64,000 nt of DNA from Calliopsis andreniformis (taxonomy: Eukaryota > Arthropoda > Insecta > Hymenoptera > Andrenidae): contig NW_027480422.1 of the NCBI RefSeq assembly GCF_051401765.1, forward strand, positions 22,338,001 to 22,402,000. Direction: 5' to 3'. Below, in pieces: positions 11,309 to 23,068 of this stretch. The position numbers were made by a program, and so were the translations under genes. The notes beneath the pieces were generated by a model. The model had not been told where the DNA came from, did not search any database, and saw only the letters and a program-made list of their open reading frames with translations. Within the stretch, counting starts at the first letter, position 1. Each line of letters starts with the position of its first letter.

Positions 11309-14107
11309 TTACTTCAACACTGGTTGCAAATTTTCATTTTATACGATGGAAAAACTGTTGTAGATATATCGTATTTGATGCTTCTGGCGTTGACTTCTAA
11401 GGCCCTAACAATTCGGTCTGGAGGAACGACGACCTAGAGTGAAGCCTAGGTCGACCAGGACGTAGAAATGACCATCACTTTCACACTGGTTGCAATTATT
11501 CGTGTTATACGATGGAACAACTGTTGCATTTACATTGTATTTTATGCTTCGGGCGTTGACTTCTAAGGCCCTAACAATTCGATCTGATGGAACAACACCC
11601 TACAGTGAAGCCTAGGTTGCCCGGAATGTAGAAATGACCATCACTTTCACACTGGTTGCAATTACTCCTGTTATACGGTGGAAAATCTGTTGTATCTTTA
11701 CTGTATTTTATGCTTGGTGCGTTGACTTCTAAGGCCCTAACCATTCGAAGTGGTGGAGCAACGCCCTACAGTCAAGCCTAGGTTGCCGGAACGTAGAAAT
11801 GATCATAACTTGCACACTGGTTGCAATTATTCGTTTTATACGATGGAAAAACTGTTGTACTTTTATTGTATTTTATGCTTCTGGCGATGACTTCTAAGGC
11901 TGTAGCTATTCGATGTGGTGCAGCAACGCCCTAGTATGAAGCCTAGGTTGCACGGAACGTAGCAATGACCATTACTCTCACACTGTTTGCAATTACTCCT
12001 GTTATACGATGGAAAAACTGTTGTACCTTTATTGCATTTTATGCATCGGGCGTTGACTTCTAAGGCCGTAGCTATTCGATGTGTTGGAGCAACGCCCTCG
12101 AGTGAAGCCTAGGTTGACCGGAACGTAGAAATGACCATTACTTTCACACTGGTTGCAATTATTCCTGTTATACGATGAAAAACTGTTGCATCTTTATTGT
12201 ATTTTATGCTTCGTGCGTTGACTTCTAAGGCCCTAACCATTCGAACTGGTGGAGCAACGCCCTAGAGTCAAGCCTAGGTAGCCGGAACGTAGAAATGAGC
12301 ATAACTTGCACACTGGTTGCAATTATTCGTTTTATACGATGGAAAAGCTGTTGTATTTATATTGTGTTTTATACTTCTGGCGTTGACTTCTTAGGTTGCA
12401 ACTATTGGATCTGGTGGAACAACGCCTTAGATTGATGCCTATGTTGCCCGGAACGTAGAAATGACTACTACTTTCACACTGGTTGCAATTATTCATTTTA
12501 TACGATGGAAAAACTGTTGTATTTTTATTGTATTTTATGCTTCTGGTGTTGACTTCTAAGGCCGTAGCTGTTCGATGTGTTGGAGCAACGCCCTAGAGTG
12601 AAGCCTAGGTTGCCCGGAACGTAGAAATGACCAGTACTTTCACACTGGTTGCAGTTATTCCTGTTATACGATGGAAAAACTGTTGTATTTTTATTGTATT
12701 TTTTGCTTCTGGCGTTGAATTCTAAGTCGTTAGCTATTCGATCTGGTGGAGAAACGCCCTAGTGTGAAGCCTAGGTTGCCCGGAACGTAGAAATGACCAG
12801 CACTTTCACACTGGTTGCAGTTATTCCTGTTATACGATGGAAAAACTGTTGTATTTTTATTGTATTTTTTGCTTCTGGCGTTGAATTCTAAGTCCCTAGC
12901 TATTCTACCAGCTGGAGCAACACCCTAGAGTGAAGCCTAGGTTTCCCGGAACGTAGAAATGACCATTACTTTCACACTGGTAGCAATTATCCTGTTATAC
13001 GGTGGAGAAACTGTTGTATTTATATTGTATTTCATGCTTCTGGCGTTGACATATTAGGCCCTAATTATGCTATCTGGTGGAACAACGACCTAGATTGAAG
13101 CCTAGGTTGCCCGGAACGTAGAAATGACCATTACATTCACACTGTTTGCAATTATTCATTTTATACGATGTGAAAACTGTTGTATTTATAATGTATTTAA
13201 TGCTTCTGGCGTTGACTTCTAAGGCCGTAGCTATTCTATCTGGTGGAGCAACGCCCTAGAGTGAAGCCTAGGTTGCCCGGAACGTAGAAATGGCCATTAC
13301 TTTCACACTGGTTGCAATTATTCCTGTTCTACGATGGAAAAACTGTTGTAGCTATATTGTATTTTATGCTTCTGGCGTTGACTTCTAAGGCCGTAGCTAT
13401 TCGATCTGGTGGAGCAACGCCCTAGAGTGAAGCCTAGGTTGCACGGAACGTAGAAATGACCATTACTTTCACACTGTTTCCAATTATTCATTTTATACGA
13501 TGGAAACACTGTTGTATTTGTTTTGTATTTTATGCTTTTGGCGTTGACTTCTTTGGCCGTAACAATTCGATCTGGTGGAACAACGCCCTAGAGTGAAGCC
13601 TAGGTTGCCCGCAACGTAGAAATGACCATTACATTCACACTGTTTGTAATTATTCACTATATACGATGTGAAAACTGTTGTGTTTATAATGTATTTTATG
13701 CTCCTGGCGTTGACTTCTAAGGCCGTAGCTATTCGATCTGGTGGAGCGACGCCCTAGAGTGAAGCCTAGGTTGCCCGGAACGTGGAAATGACCAGTACTT
13801 TCACACTGGCTGCAGTTATTCCTGTTATACGATGGAAAAACTGTTGTATGTTTATTGTATTTTATGCTTCTGGCGTTGACTTCTAAGGCCGTAGCTATTC
13901 GATGTGTTGGAGCAACGCCATAGAGTGAAGCCTAGGTTGCCCGGAACGTAGAAATGACCATTACTTTCACAGTGGTTGCTATTATTCCTGTTATACGATG
14001 AAAAACTGTTGTATCTTTATTGTATTTTATGCTTCGGGCGTTGACTTCTAAGGCCCTAACTACTCGATCTGGTGGAGCAACGCCCTAGAGTGAAGCCTAG
14101 GTTGCCC
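11309..14107 (+). repeat. Mixed monomers feeding the first HOR domain
   Basis: About 17 monomers, many with clear relatives farther right. About 11.71-12.18 kb matches 15.03-15.50 kb at offset 3314 (marker TGCTTGGTGCGTTGAC at 11711 and 15025). About 12.3-13.5 kb matches about 28.7-30.0 kb at an offset near 16420 (markers CTTAGATTGATGCCTATG and GCTGGAGCAACACCC). TCGACCAGGACG at 11451 recurs at 24057, 32514 and 52574. The region thus holds member sequences of several HOR families without itself being periodic. Confidence 0.7.
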
Positions 14108-14646
14108 GGAACGTAGAAATGACTATCACTTTCACACTGGTTGCAATTATTCGTGTTATACGACGGAAAAACTGTAGTATTTTTATCGTGTTTTATGCTT
14201 CTGGCGTTGACTTCTTAGTCCCTAACTATTCGATCTGGTGGAGCAACGCCCTGGAGTGAAGCCTAGGTTGCCCGTAACGTAGAACTGAACATTACTTTCA
14301 CATTGTTTGCATTTATTCATTTAATACGATGGAGAAACTCTTGTATTTGTATTGTATTTTATGCTTCTGGCATTGACTTCTAAGGCCGTAGCTATTAGAT
14401 GTGGTGGAGCAACGCCCTGGAGTGAAGCCTAGGTATCCCGGAACGTAGAAATGACCATTACTTTCACACTGGCTGCAATTATTCGTTTTATACGATGGAA
14501 CAGCTGTTGCATTTTCATTGTATTTTACGCTTCGGTCGTTGACATCTAAGGCCCTAACTATTCGATCTGATGGAGCAACGCCCTAGAGTGAAGCCTAGGT
14601 TGCCCGGAATGTAGAAATGACCATAACTTTCACACTGGTTGCAATT

Positions 14647-14663
14647 ATTCGTTTTATACGATG
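14647..14663 (+). other. CENP-B-box-like site (one clear example of a recurrent monomer element)
   Basis: The 17 bases read ATTCGTTTTATACGATG. The mammalian CENP-B box is NTTCGNNNNANNCGGGN. Here TTCG, the central A and the following CG are present (7 of 9 key positions), while the last two G are A and T. The element sits at monomer positions 42-58 and recurs in most TTCGTTTT and TTCGTGTT monomers, for example eight of the 12 in the 1992-bp unit. Other monomers have TTCA, TTCC or CTCC in the first half. The inner TCGTTTTATACGA is itself close to a palindrome. Binding is not shown and the resemblance may be chance. Confidence 0.35.
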
Positions 14664-14665
14664 GA

Positions 14666-14687
14666 AAAGCTGTTGTATTTATATTGT
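14666..14687 (+). other. 11-bp-phased A+T direct repeat within the monomer (example)
   Basis: After GAAAAGC the monomer reads TGTTGTATTTATATTGT and continues TTTTATGC. The consensus holds TTGTATTT twice with starts 11 bp apart (positions 68 and 79), about one helical turn. This is the most A+T-rich stretch of the monomer. Phased A+T elements can favour bending or nucleosome placement; here that is inference only. The second element is often TTGTGTTT or TCGTATTT. Confidence 0.4.
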
Positions 14688-14740
14688 GTTTTATGCTTCT
14701 GGCGTTGACTTCTTAGGCCCTAACTATTTGATCTGGTGGA

Positions 14741-14769
14741 GCAACGCCCTAGAGTGAAGCCTAGGTTGC
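14741..14769 (+). other. Interrupted dyad at the monomer end (one clear example)
   Basis: GCAACGCCCTAG (14741-14752) and CTAGGTTGC (14761-14769) can pair as GCAAC plus CTAG with a 3-base GCC bulge, around the 8-base spacer AGTGAAGC. Consensus positions are 136-164. The right arm lies in the CCTAGG sequence found in most monomers. It could extrude as a small hairpin or be a protein dyad site; the pattern is visible, the function is not. Many variants alter one arm (for example GGTTTCCC or GAACAACG), so pairing is not kept in every copy. Confidence 0.4.
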
Positions 14770-16594
14770 ACGGAACGTAGAAATGACCATTACTCTCACA
14801 CTGGTTGCAATTACTCCTGTTATACGATGGAAAAACTGTTGTATCTTTATTGTATTTTATGCATCGGGCGTTGGATTCTAAGGCCGTAGCTATTCGATGT
14901 GTTGGAGCAACGCCCTAGAGTGAAGCCTAGGTTGACCGGAACGTAGAAATGACCATTACTTTCACACTGGTTGCAATTATTCCTGTTATACGATGAAAAA
15001 CTGTTGCATCTTTATTGTATTTTATGCTTGGTGCGTTGACTTCTAAGGCCCTAACCATTCGAACTGGTGGAGCAACGCCCTAGAGTCAAGCCTAGGTTGC
15101 CGGAACGTAGAAATGATCATAACTTGCACACTGGTTGCAATTATTCGTTTTATACGATGGAAAAACTGTTGTACTTTTATTGTATTTTATGCTTCTGGCG
15201 ATGACTTCTAAGGCTGTAGCTATTCGATGTGGTGCAGCAACGCCCTAGTATGAAGCCTAGGTTGCCCGGAACGTAGAAATGACCATTACTCTCACACTGT
15301 TTGCAATTACTCCTGTTATACGATGGAAAAACTGTTGTACCTTTATTGCATTTTATGCATCGGGCGTTGACTTCTAAGGCCGTAGCTATTCGATGTGTTG
15401 GAGCAACGCCCTAGAGTAAAGCCTAGGTTGACCGGAACGTAGAAATGACCATTACTTTCACACTGGTTGCAATTATTCCTGTTATACGATGAAAGACTGT
15501 TGTATTTTTATTGTATTTTATGCTTCTGCCGTTGAATTCTAATTCCCTAGCTATTCGATCTGGAGGAGCTACGCCCTAGAGTGAAGCCTAGGTTGCACGG
15601 AACGTAGAAATGACTACCACTTTCACACTGGTAGCAATTATTTCTGTTATACGATGGAAAAACTGTTGTATTTATTTTGTATTTTATGCTCCGGGCGTAG
15701 ACTTCTAAGGCCCTAGATATTCGGACTGGCGGAGCAACGACCTAGAGTGAAGCGTAGATTGCCCGGAACGTAGAAATGGCCATTACTTGCACACTGGATG
15801 CAGTTATTCGTTTTATACGATGGAAAAACCGTTGTATTTATATTGTATGTTATGCTTCTGGCGTTGACTTCTTAGGCCCTTGCTATTCGATCTGGTGGAA
15901 CAACGCCCTATATTAAAACCTAGGTAGCCCGGAACGTAGAAATGACCATAACTTTCACACCGGTTGCAATTACTCCTGTTATACGATGGAAAATCTGTTG
16001 TATCTTTATTGTCTTTTATGCTTCGGGCGTTGACTTCTAAGGCCCTAACTGTTCGATCTGGTGGAACAACGCCCTAGAGTGAAGCCTAGGTTGCCCGGAA
16101 CGTAGAAATGGCCATTACTTTCACACTGGATGCAATTATTCGTTTTATACGATGGAAAAACTGTTGTATTTTTATTGTATTTTATGCTCCTGGCGTAGAC
16201 TTCTATGGCCCTATCTATTCGATCTGGTGGAGCAACGCCCTAGAGTGAAGCCTAGGTTGCCCGGAACGTAGAAATGACTATCACTTTCACACTGGTTGCA
16301 ATTACTCCTGTTATACGGTGGAAAATCTGTTGTATCTTTACTGTATTTTATGCTTCGGGCGTTGACTTCTAAGGCCCTAACTGTTCGATCTGGTGGAACA
16401 ACGCCCAAGTGTGAAGCGTAGGTTGCCCGGAACGTAGAAAAGGCCATTACTTTCACACTGGATGCAATTATTCGTTTTATACGATGGAAAAACTGTTGTA
16501 TTTTTATTGTATTTTATGCTCCTGGCGTAGACTTCTATGGCCCTATCTATTCGATCTGGTGGAGCAACGCCCTAGAGTGAAGCCTAGGTTGCGC

Positions 16595-17590
16595 GGAACG
16601 TAGAAATGACTATCACTTTCACACTGGTTGCAATTATTCGTGTTATACGATGGAAAAACTGTAGTATTTTTATCGTGTTTTATGCTTCTGGCGTTGACTT
16701 CTTAGGCCCTAACTATTCGATCTGGTGGAGCAACGCCCTGGAGTGAGGCCTAGGTTGCCCGTAACGTAGAAATGACCATTACTTTCACATTGTTTGCATT
16801 TATTCATTTAATACGATGGAGAAACTCTTGAATTTGTATTGTATTTTATGCTCCTGGCATTGACTTCTAAGGCCGTAGCTGTTAGATGTGGTGGAGCAAC
16901 GCCCTGGAGTGAAGCCTAGGTATCCCGGAACGTAGAAATGACCATTACTTTCACACTGGCTGCAATTATTCGTTTTATACGATGGAACAGCTGTTGCATT
17001 TTCATTGTATTTTACGCTTCGGTCGTTGACATCTAAGGCCCTAACTATACGATCTGATGGAGCAACGCCCTAGAGTGAAGCCTAGGTTGCCCGGAAAGTA
17101 GAAATGACCATAAGTTTCACACTGGTTGCAATTATTCGTTTTATACGATGGAAAAGCTGTTGTATTTATATTGTGTTTTATGCTTCTGGCGTTGACTTCT
17201 TAGGCCCTAACTATTTGATCTGGTGGAGCAACGCCCTAGAGTGAAGCCTAGGTTGCACGGAACGTAGAAATGATCATAACTTGCACACTGGTTGCAATTA
17301 TTCGTTTTATACGATGGAAAAACTGTTGTACTTTTATTGTATTTTATGCTTCTGGCGATGACTTCTAAGGCTGTAGCTATTCGATCTCGAGGAGCTACGC
17401 CCTAGAGTGAAGCCTAGGTTGCCCGGAACGTAGAAATGACTACCACTTTCACACTGGTTGCAATTATTTCTGTTATACGATGGAAAAACTGTTGTATTTA
17501 TTTTGTATTTTATGCTCCGGGCGTAGACTTCTATGGCCCTATCTATTCGATCTGGTGGAGCAACGCCCTAGAGTGAAGCCTAGGTTGCGC
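16595..17590 (+). repeat. 6-mer HOR derivative (996 bp)
   Basis: Contains monomers 1-6 of the 12-mer and then jumps back to monomer 1. Its sixth monomer is a hybrid. It starts as monomer 6 (GACTACCACTTTCACACTGG and GCTCCGGGCGTAGACTTCTA) but ends as monomer 9 or 12 (TGGCCCTATCTATTCGATC). The switch lies within the shared GGCGTAGACTTCTA at about 17520-17534. This is a readable crossover or deletion junction. Confidence 0.85.
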
Positions 17591-19084
17591 GGAACGTAGA
17601 AATGACTATCACTTTCACACTGGTTGCAATTATTCGTGTTATACGATGGAAAAACTGTAGTATTTTTATCGTGTTTTATGCTTCTGGCGTTGACTTCTTA
17701 GGCCCTAACTATTCGATCTGGTGGAGCAACGCCCTGGAGTGAGGCCTAGGTTGCCCGTAACGTAGAAATGACCATTACTTTCACATTGTTTGCATTTATT
17801 CATTTAATACGATGGAGAAACTCTTGAATTTGTATTGTATTTTATGCTCCTGGCATTGACTTCTAAGGCCGTAGCTGTTAGATGTGGTGGAGCAACGCCC
17901 TGGAGTGAAGCCTAGGTATCCCGGAACGTAGAAATGACCATTACTTTCACACTGGCTGCAATTATTCGTTTTATACGATGGAACAGCTGTTGCATTTTCA
18001 TTGTATTTTACGCTTCGGTCGTTGACATCTAAGGCCCTAACTATACGATCTGATGGAGCAACGCCCTAGAGTGAAGCCTAGGTTGCCCGGAAAGTAGAAA
18101 TGACCATAAGTTTCACACTGGTTGCAATTATTCGTTTTATACGATGGAAAAGCTGTTGTATTTATATTGTGTTTTATGCTTCTGGCGTTGACTTCTTAGG
18201 CCCTAACTATTTGATCTGGTGGAGCAACGCCCTAGAGTGAAGCCTAGGTTGCACGGAACGTAGAAATGATCATAACTTGCACACTGGTTGCAATTATTCG
18301 TTTTATACGATGGAAAAACTGTTGTACTTTTATTGTATTTTATGCTTCTGGCGATGACTTCTAAGGCTGTAGCTATTCGATCTCGAGGAGCTACGCCCTA
18401 GAGTGAAGCCTAGGTTGCCCGGAACGTAGAAATGACTACCACTTTCACACTGGTTGCAATTATTTCTGTTATACGATGGAAAAACTGTTGTATTTATTTT
18501 GTATTTTATGCTCCGGGCGTAGACTTCTAAGGCACTAGATATTCGAACTGGCGGAGCAACGACCTAGAGTGAAGCGTAGATTGCCCGGAACGTAGAAATG
18601 GCCATTACTTGCACACTGGATGCAGTTATTCGTTTTATACGATGGAAAAACCGTTGTATTTATATTGTATGTTATGCTTCTGGCGTTGACTTCTTAGGCC
18701 CTTGCTATTCGATCTGGTGGAACAACGCCCTATATTAAATCCTAGGTTGCCCGGAACGTAGAAATGACCATAACTTTCACACCGGTTGCAATTACTCCTG
18801 TTATACGATGGAAAATCTGTTGTATCTTTATTGTCTTTTATGCTTCGGGCGTTGACTTCTAAGGCCCTAACGGTTCGATCTGGTGGAACAATGCCCTAGA
18901 GTGAAGCCTACGTTGCCCGGAACGTTGAAATGGCCATTACTTTCACACTGGATGCAATTATTCGTTTTATACGATGGAAAAACTGTTGTATTTTTATTGT
19001 ATTTTATGCTCCTGGCGTAGACTTCTATGGCCCTATCTATTCGATCTGGTGGAGCAACGCCCTAGAGTGAAGCCTAGGTTGCGC
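17591..19084 (+). repeat. 9-mer HOR derivative (1494 bp)
   Basis: Contains monomers 1-9 of the 12-mer and lacks 10-12. Monomers 9 and 12 have matching right halves (GCTCCTGGCGTAGACTTCTA then TGGCCCTATC), so an exchange between them would remove exactly three monomers. The same 1494-bp spacing between TATATTAAATCC markers appears at 18730 and 20224. Confidence 0.85.
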
Positions 19085-21076
19085 GGAACGTAGAAATGAC
19101 TATCACTTTCACACTGGTTGCAATTATTCGTGTTATACGATGGAAAAACTGTAGTATTTTTATCGTGTTTTATGCTTCTGGCGTTGACTTCTTAGGCCCT
19201 AACTATTCGATCTGGTGGAGCAACGCCCTGGAGTGAAGCCTAGGTTGCCCGTAACGTAGAAATGACCATTACTTTCACATTGTTTGCATTTATTCATTTA
19301 ATACGATGGAGAAACTCTTGTATTTGTATTGTATTTTATGCTTCTGGCATTGACTTCTAAGGCCGTAGCTGTTAGATGTGGTGGAGCAACGCCCTGGAGT
19401 GAAGCCTAGGTATCCCGGAACGTAGAAATGACCATTACTTTCACACTGGCTGCAATTATTCGTTTTATACGATGGAACAGCTGTTGCATTTTCATTGTAT
19501 TTTACGCTTCGGTCGTTGACATCTAAGGCCCTAACTATACGATCTGATGGAGCAACGCCCTAGAGTGAAGCCTAGGTTGCCCGGAATGTAGAAATGACCA
19601 TAAGTTTCACACTGGTTGCAATTATTCGTTTTATACGATGGAAAAGCTGTTGTATTTATATTGTGTTTTATGCTTCTGGCGTTGACTTCTTAGGCCCTAA
19701 CTATTTGATCTGGTGGAGCAACGCCCTAGAGTGAAGCCTAGGTTGCACGGAACGTAGAAATGATCATAACTTGCACACTGGTTGCAATTATTCGTTTTAT
19801 ACGATGGAAAAACTGTTGTACTTTTATTGTATTTTATGCTTCTTGCGATGACTTCTAAGGCTGTAGCTATTCGATCTCGAGGAGCTACGCCCTAGAGTGA
19901 AGCCTAGGTTGCCCGGAACGTAGAAATGACTACCACTTTCACACTGGTTGCAATTATTTCTGTTATACGATGGAAAAACTGTTGTATTTATTTTGTATTT
20001 TATGCTCCGGGCGTAGACTTCTAAGGCACTAGATATTCGAACTGGCGGAGCAACGACCTAGAGTGAAGCGTAGATTGCCCGGAACGTAGAAATGGCCATT
20101 ACTTGCACACTGGATGCAGTTATTCGTTTTATACGATGGAAAAACCGTTGTATTTATATTGTATGTTATGCTTCTGGCGTTGACTTCTTAGGCCCTTGCT
20201 ATTCGATCTGGTGGAACAACGCCCTATATTAAATCCTAGGTTGCCCGGAACGTAGAAATGACCATAACTTTCACACCGGTTGCAATTACTCCTGTTATAC
20301 GATGGAAAATCTGATGTATCTTTATTGTCTTTTATGCTTCGGGCGTTGACTTCTAAGGCCCTAACTGTTCGATCTGGTGGAACAACGCCCTAGAGTGAAG
20401 CCTAGGTTGCCCGGAACGTAGAAATGGCCATTACTTTCACACTGGATGCAATTATTCGTTTTATACGATGGAAAAACTGTTGTATTTTTATTGTATTTTA
20501 TGCTCCTGGCGTAGACTTCTATGGCCCTATCTATTCGATCTGGTGGAGCAACGCCCTAGAGTGAAGCCTAGGTTGCCCGGAACGTAGAAATGACTATCAC
20601 TTTCACACTGGTTGCAATTATTCGTGTTATACGATGGAAAAACTGTTGCATTTTCATTGTATTTTATGCTTCGAGCGTTGACTTCTAAGGCCCTAACTAT
20701 TCGATCTGGTGGAGCAACGCCCTACAGTGAAGCCTAGGTTGCCCGGAATGTAGAAATGACCATCACTTTCACACTGGTTGCAATTACTCCTGTTATACGG
20801 TGGAAAATCTGTTGTATCTTTACTGTATTTTATGCTTCGGGCGTTGACTTCTAAGGCCCTAACTGTTCGATCTGGTGGAACAACGCCCAAGTGTGAAGCG
20901 TAGGTTGCCCGGAACGTAGAAAAGGCCATTACTTTCACACTGGATGCAATTATTCGTTTTATACGATGGAAAAACTGTTGTATTTTTATTGTATTTTATG
21001 CTCCTGGCGTAGACTTCTATGGCCCTATCTATTCGATCTGGTGGAGCAACGCCCTAGAGTGAAGCCTAGGTTGCGC
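19085..21076 (+). repeat. 12-mer HOR unit, 1992 bp
   Basis: Full unit, exactly 12 x 166. The variant after GCAATTA in each monomer reads, in order: TTCGTG, TTCATT, TTCGTT, TTCGTT, TTCGTT, TTTCTG, TTCGTT, CTCCTG, TTCGTT, TTCGTG, CTCCTG, TTCGTT. Diagnostic monomers are 5 (GATCATAACTTGCACACTGG), 6 (ATCTCGAGGAGCTACG at its left junction), 8 (preceded by TATATTAAATCCTAGG) and 12 (CCCAAGTGTGAAGCGTAGG then GTAGAAAAGGCC). Marker starts recur at 1992 bp in the next unit. Confidence 0.9.
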
Positions 21077-23068
21077 GGAACGTAGAAATGACTATCACTT
21101 TCACACTGGTTGCAATTATTCGTGTTATACGATGGAAAAACTGTAGTATTTTTATCGTGTTTTATGCTTCTGGCGTTGACTTCTTAGGCCCTAACTATTC
21201 GATCTGGTGGAGCAACGCCCTGGAGTGAGGCCTAGGTTGCCCGTAACGTAGAAATGACCATTACTTTCACATTGTTTGCATTTATTCATTTAATACGATG
21301 GAGAAACTCTTGAATTTGTATTGTATTTTATGCTCCTGGCATTGACTTCTAAGGCCGTAGCTGTTAGATGTGGTGGAGCAACGCCCTGGAGTGAAGCCTA
21401 GGTATCCCGGAACGTAGAAATGACCATTACTTTCACACTGGCTGCAATTATTCGTTTTATACGATGGAACAGCTGTTGCATTTTCATTGTATTTTACGCT
21501 TCGGTCGTTGACATCTAAGGCCCTAACTATACGATCTGATGGAGCAACGCCCTAGAGTGAAGCCTAGGTTGCCCGGAAAGTAGAAATGACCATAAGTTTC
21601 ACACTGGTTGCAATTATTCGTTTTATACGATGGAAAAGCTGTTGTATTTATATTGTGTTTTATGCTTCTGGCGTTGACTTCTTAGGCCCTAACTATTTGA
21701 TCTGGTGGAGCAACGCCCTAGAGTGAAGCCTAGGTTGCACGGAACGTAGAAATGATCATAACTTGCACACTGGTTGCAATTATTCGTTTTATACGATGGA
21801 AAAACTGTTGTACTTTTATTGTATTTTATGCTTCTGGCGATGACTTCTAAGGCTGTAGCTATTCGATCTCGAGGAGCTACGCCCTAGAGTGAAGCCTAGG
21901 TTGCCCGGAACGTAGAAATGACTACCACTTTCACACTGGTTGCAATTATTTCTGTTATACGATGGAAAAACTGTTGTATTTATTTTGTATTTTATGCTCC
22001 GGGCGTAGACTTCTAAGGCACTAGATATTCGAACTGGCGGAGCAACGACCTAGAGTGAAGCGTAGATTGCCCGGAACGTAGAAATGGCCATTACTTGCAC
22101 ACTGGATGCAGTTATTCGTTTTATACGATGGAAAAACCGTTGTATTTATATTGTATGTTATGCTTCTGGCGTTGACTTCTTAGGCCCTTGCTATTCGATC
22201 TGGTGGAACAACGCCCTATATTAAATCCTAGGTTGCCCGGAACGTAGAAATGACCATAACTTTCACACCGGTTGCAATTACTCCTGTTATACGATGGAAA
22301 ATCTGATGTATCTTTATTGTCTTTTATGCTTCGGGCGTTGACTTCTAAGGCCCTAACTGTTCGATCTGGTGGAACAATGCCCTAGAGTGAAGCCTACGTT
22401 GCCCGGAACGTTGAAATGGCCATTACTTTCACACTGGATGCAATTATTCGTTTTATACGATGGAAAAACTGTTGTATTTTTATTGTATTTTATGCTCCTG
22501 GCGTAGACTTCTATGGCCCTATCTATTCGATCTGGTGGAGCAACGCCCTAGAGTGAAGCCTAGGTTGCCCGGAACGTAGAAATGACTATCACTTTCACAC
22601 TGGTTGCAATTATTCGTGTTATACGATAAAAAAACTGTTGCATTTTCATTGTATTTTATGCTTCGAGCGTTGACTTCTAAGGCCCTAACTATTCGATCTG
22701 GTGGAGCAACGCCCTACAGTGAAGCCTAGGTTGCCCGGAATGTAGAAATGACCATCACTTTCACACTGGTTGCAATTACTCCTGTTATACGGTGGAAAAT
22801 CTGTTGTATCTTTACTGTATTTTATGCTTCGGGCGTTGACTTCTAAGGCCCTAACTGTTCGATCTGGTGGAACAACGCCCAAGTGTGAAGCGTAGGTTGC
22901 CCGGAACGTAGAAAAGGCCATTACTTTCACACTGGATGCAATTATTCGTTTTATACGATGGAAAAACTGTTGTATTTTTATTGTATTTTATGCTCCTGGC
23001 GTAGACTTCTATGGCCCTATCTATTCGATCTGGTGGAGCAACGCCCTAGAGTGAAGCCTAGGTTGCCC
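21077..23068 (+). repeat. 12-mer HOR unit, 1992 bp
   Basis: Nearly identical to the preceding unit, with no net length change between them. Differences that I noticed are GTGAGGCCTAGG against GTGAAGCCTAGG near 21226 and ATACGATAAAAAAACTG against ATACGATGGAAAAACTG near 22621. Such few differences over 2 kb indicate recent amplification or efficient homogenisation. Confidence 0.9.

Larger units (their letters stand above)
14108..16594 (+). repeat. Long HOR variant, about 15 monomers (2487 bp)
   Basis: Begins with the same monomers 1-4 as the 12-mer units: CTGTAGTATTTTTATCGTG, then TTTGCATTTATTCATTTAAT, then GGAACAGCTGTTGCATTTTC, then GGAAAAGCTG. It then carries about five monomers absent from the 12-mer (from about 14770 to 15590; markers GCATCGGGCGTTG and TGCTTGGTGCG). 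It ends with monomers resembling 6-9, 11 and 12 of the 12-mer. The next unit starts 2487 bp later. The start recurs at 27217, offset 13109 bp, which I confirmed with a second marker (15025 and 28134). Confidence 0.8.

Noticed and set aside
9580..11310. Transposon or gene insertion suggested by the unusual GGTGCCCCTGGCG and ATAGTTATGGCG stretches
   Set aside because: They are point variants at normal monomer positions. The 166-bp phase is kept on both sides and no terminal repeats or target duplications are seen.
14590..14610. Reverse-strand CENP-B box at the TTGCCCGGAACGTAGAAA junction
   Set aside because: CCCG is present but the central T and the CG of CGAA are missing (about 6 of 9 key positions), weaker than the plus-strand site and in a conserved palindromic CCGG context that could produce the match by chance.
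14723..14735. RNA polymerase III B-box, from the TTCGA in TATTCGATCTGG of most monomers
   Set aside because: Only the TTCGA core fits GGTTCGANTCC. The flanking G and CC positions do not match, no convincing A-box lies at the right distance, and no T-run terminator follows.
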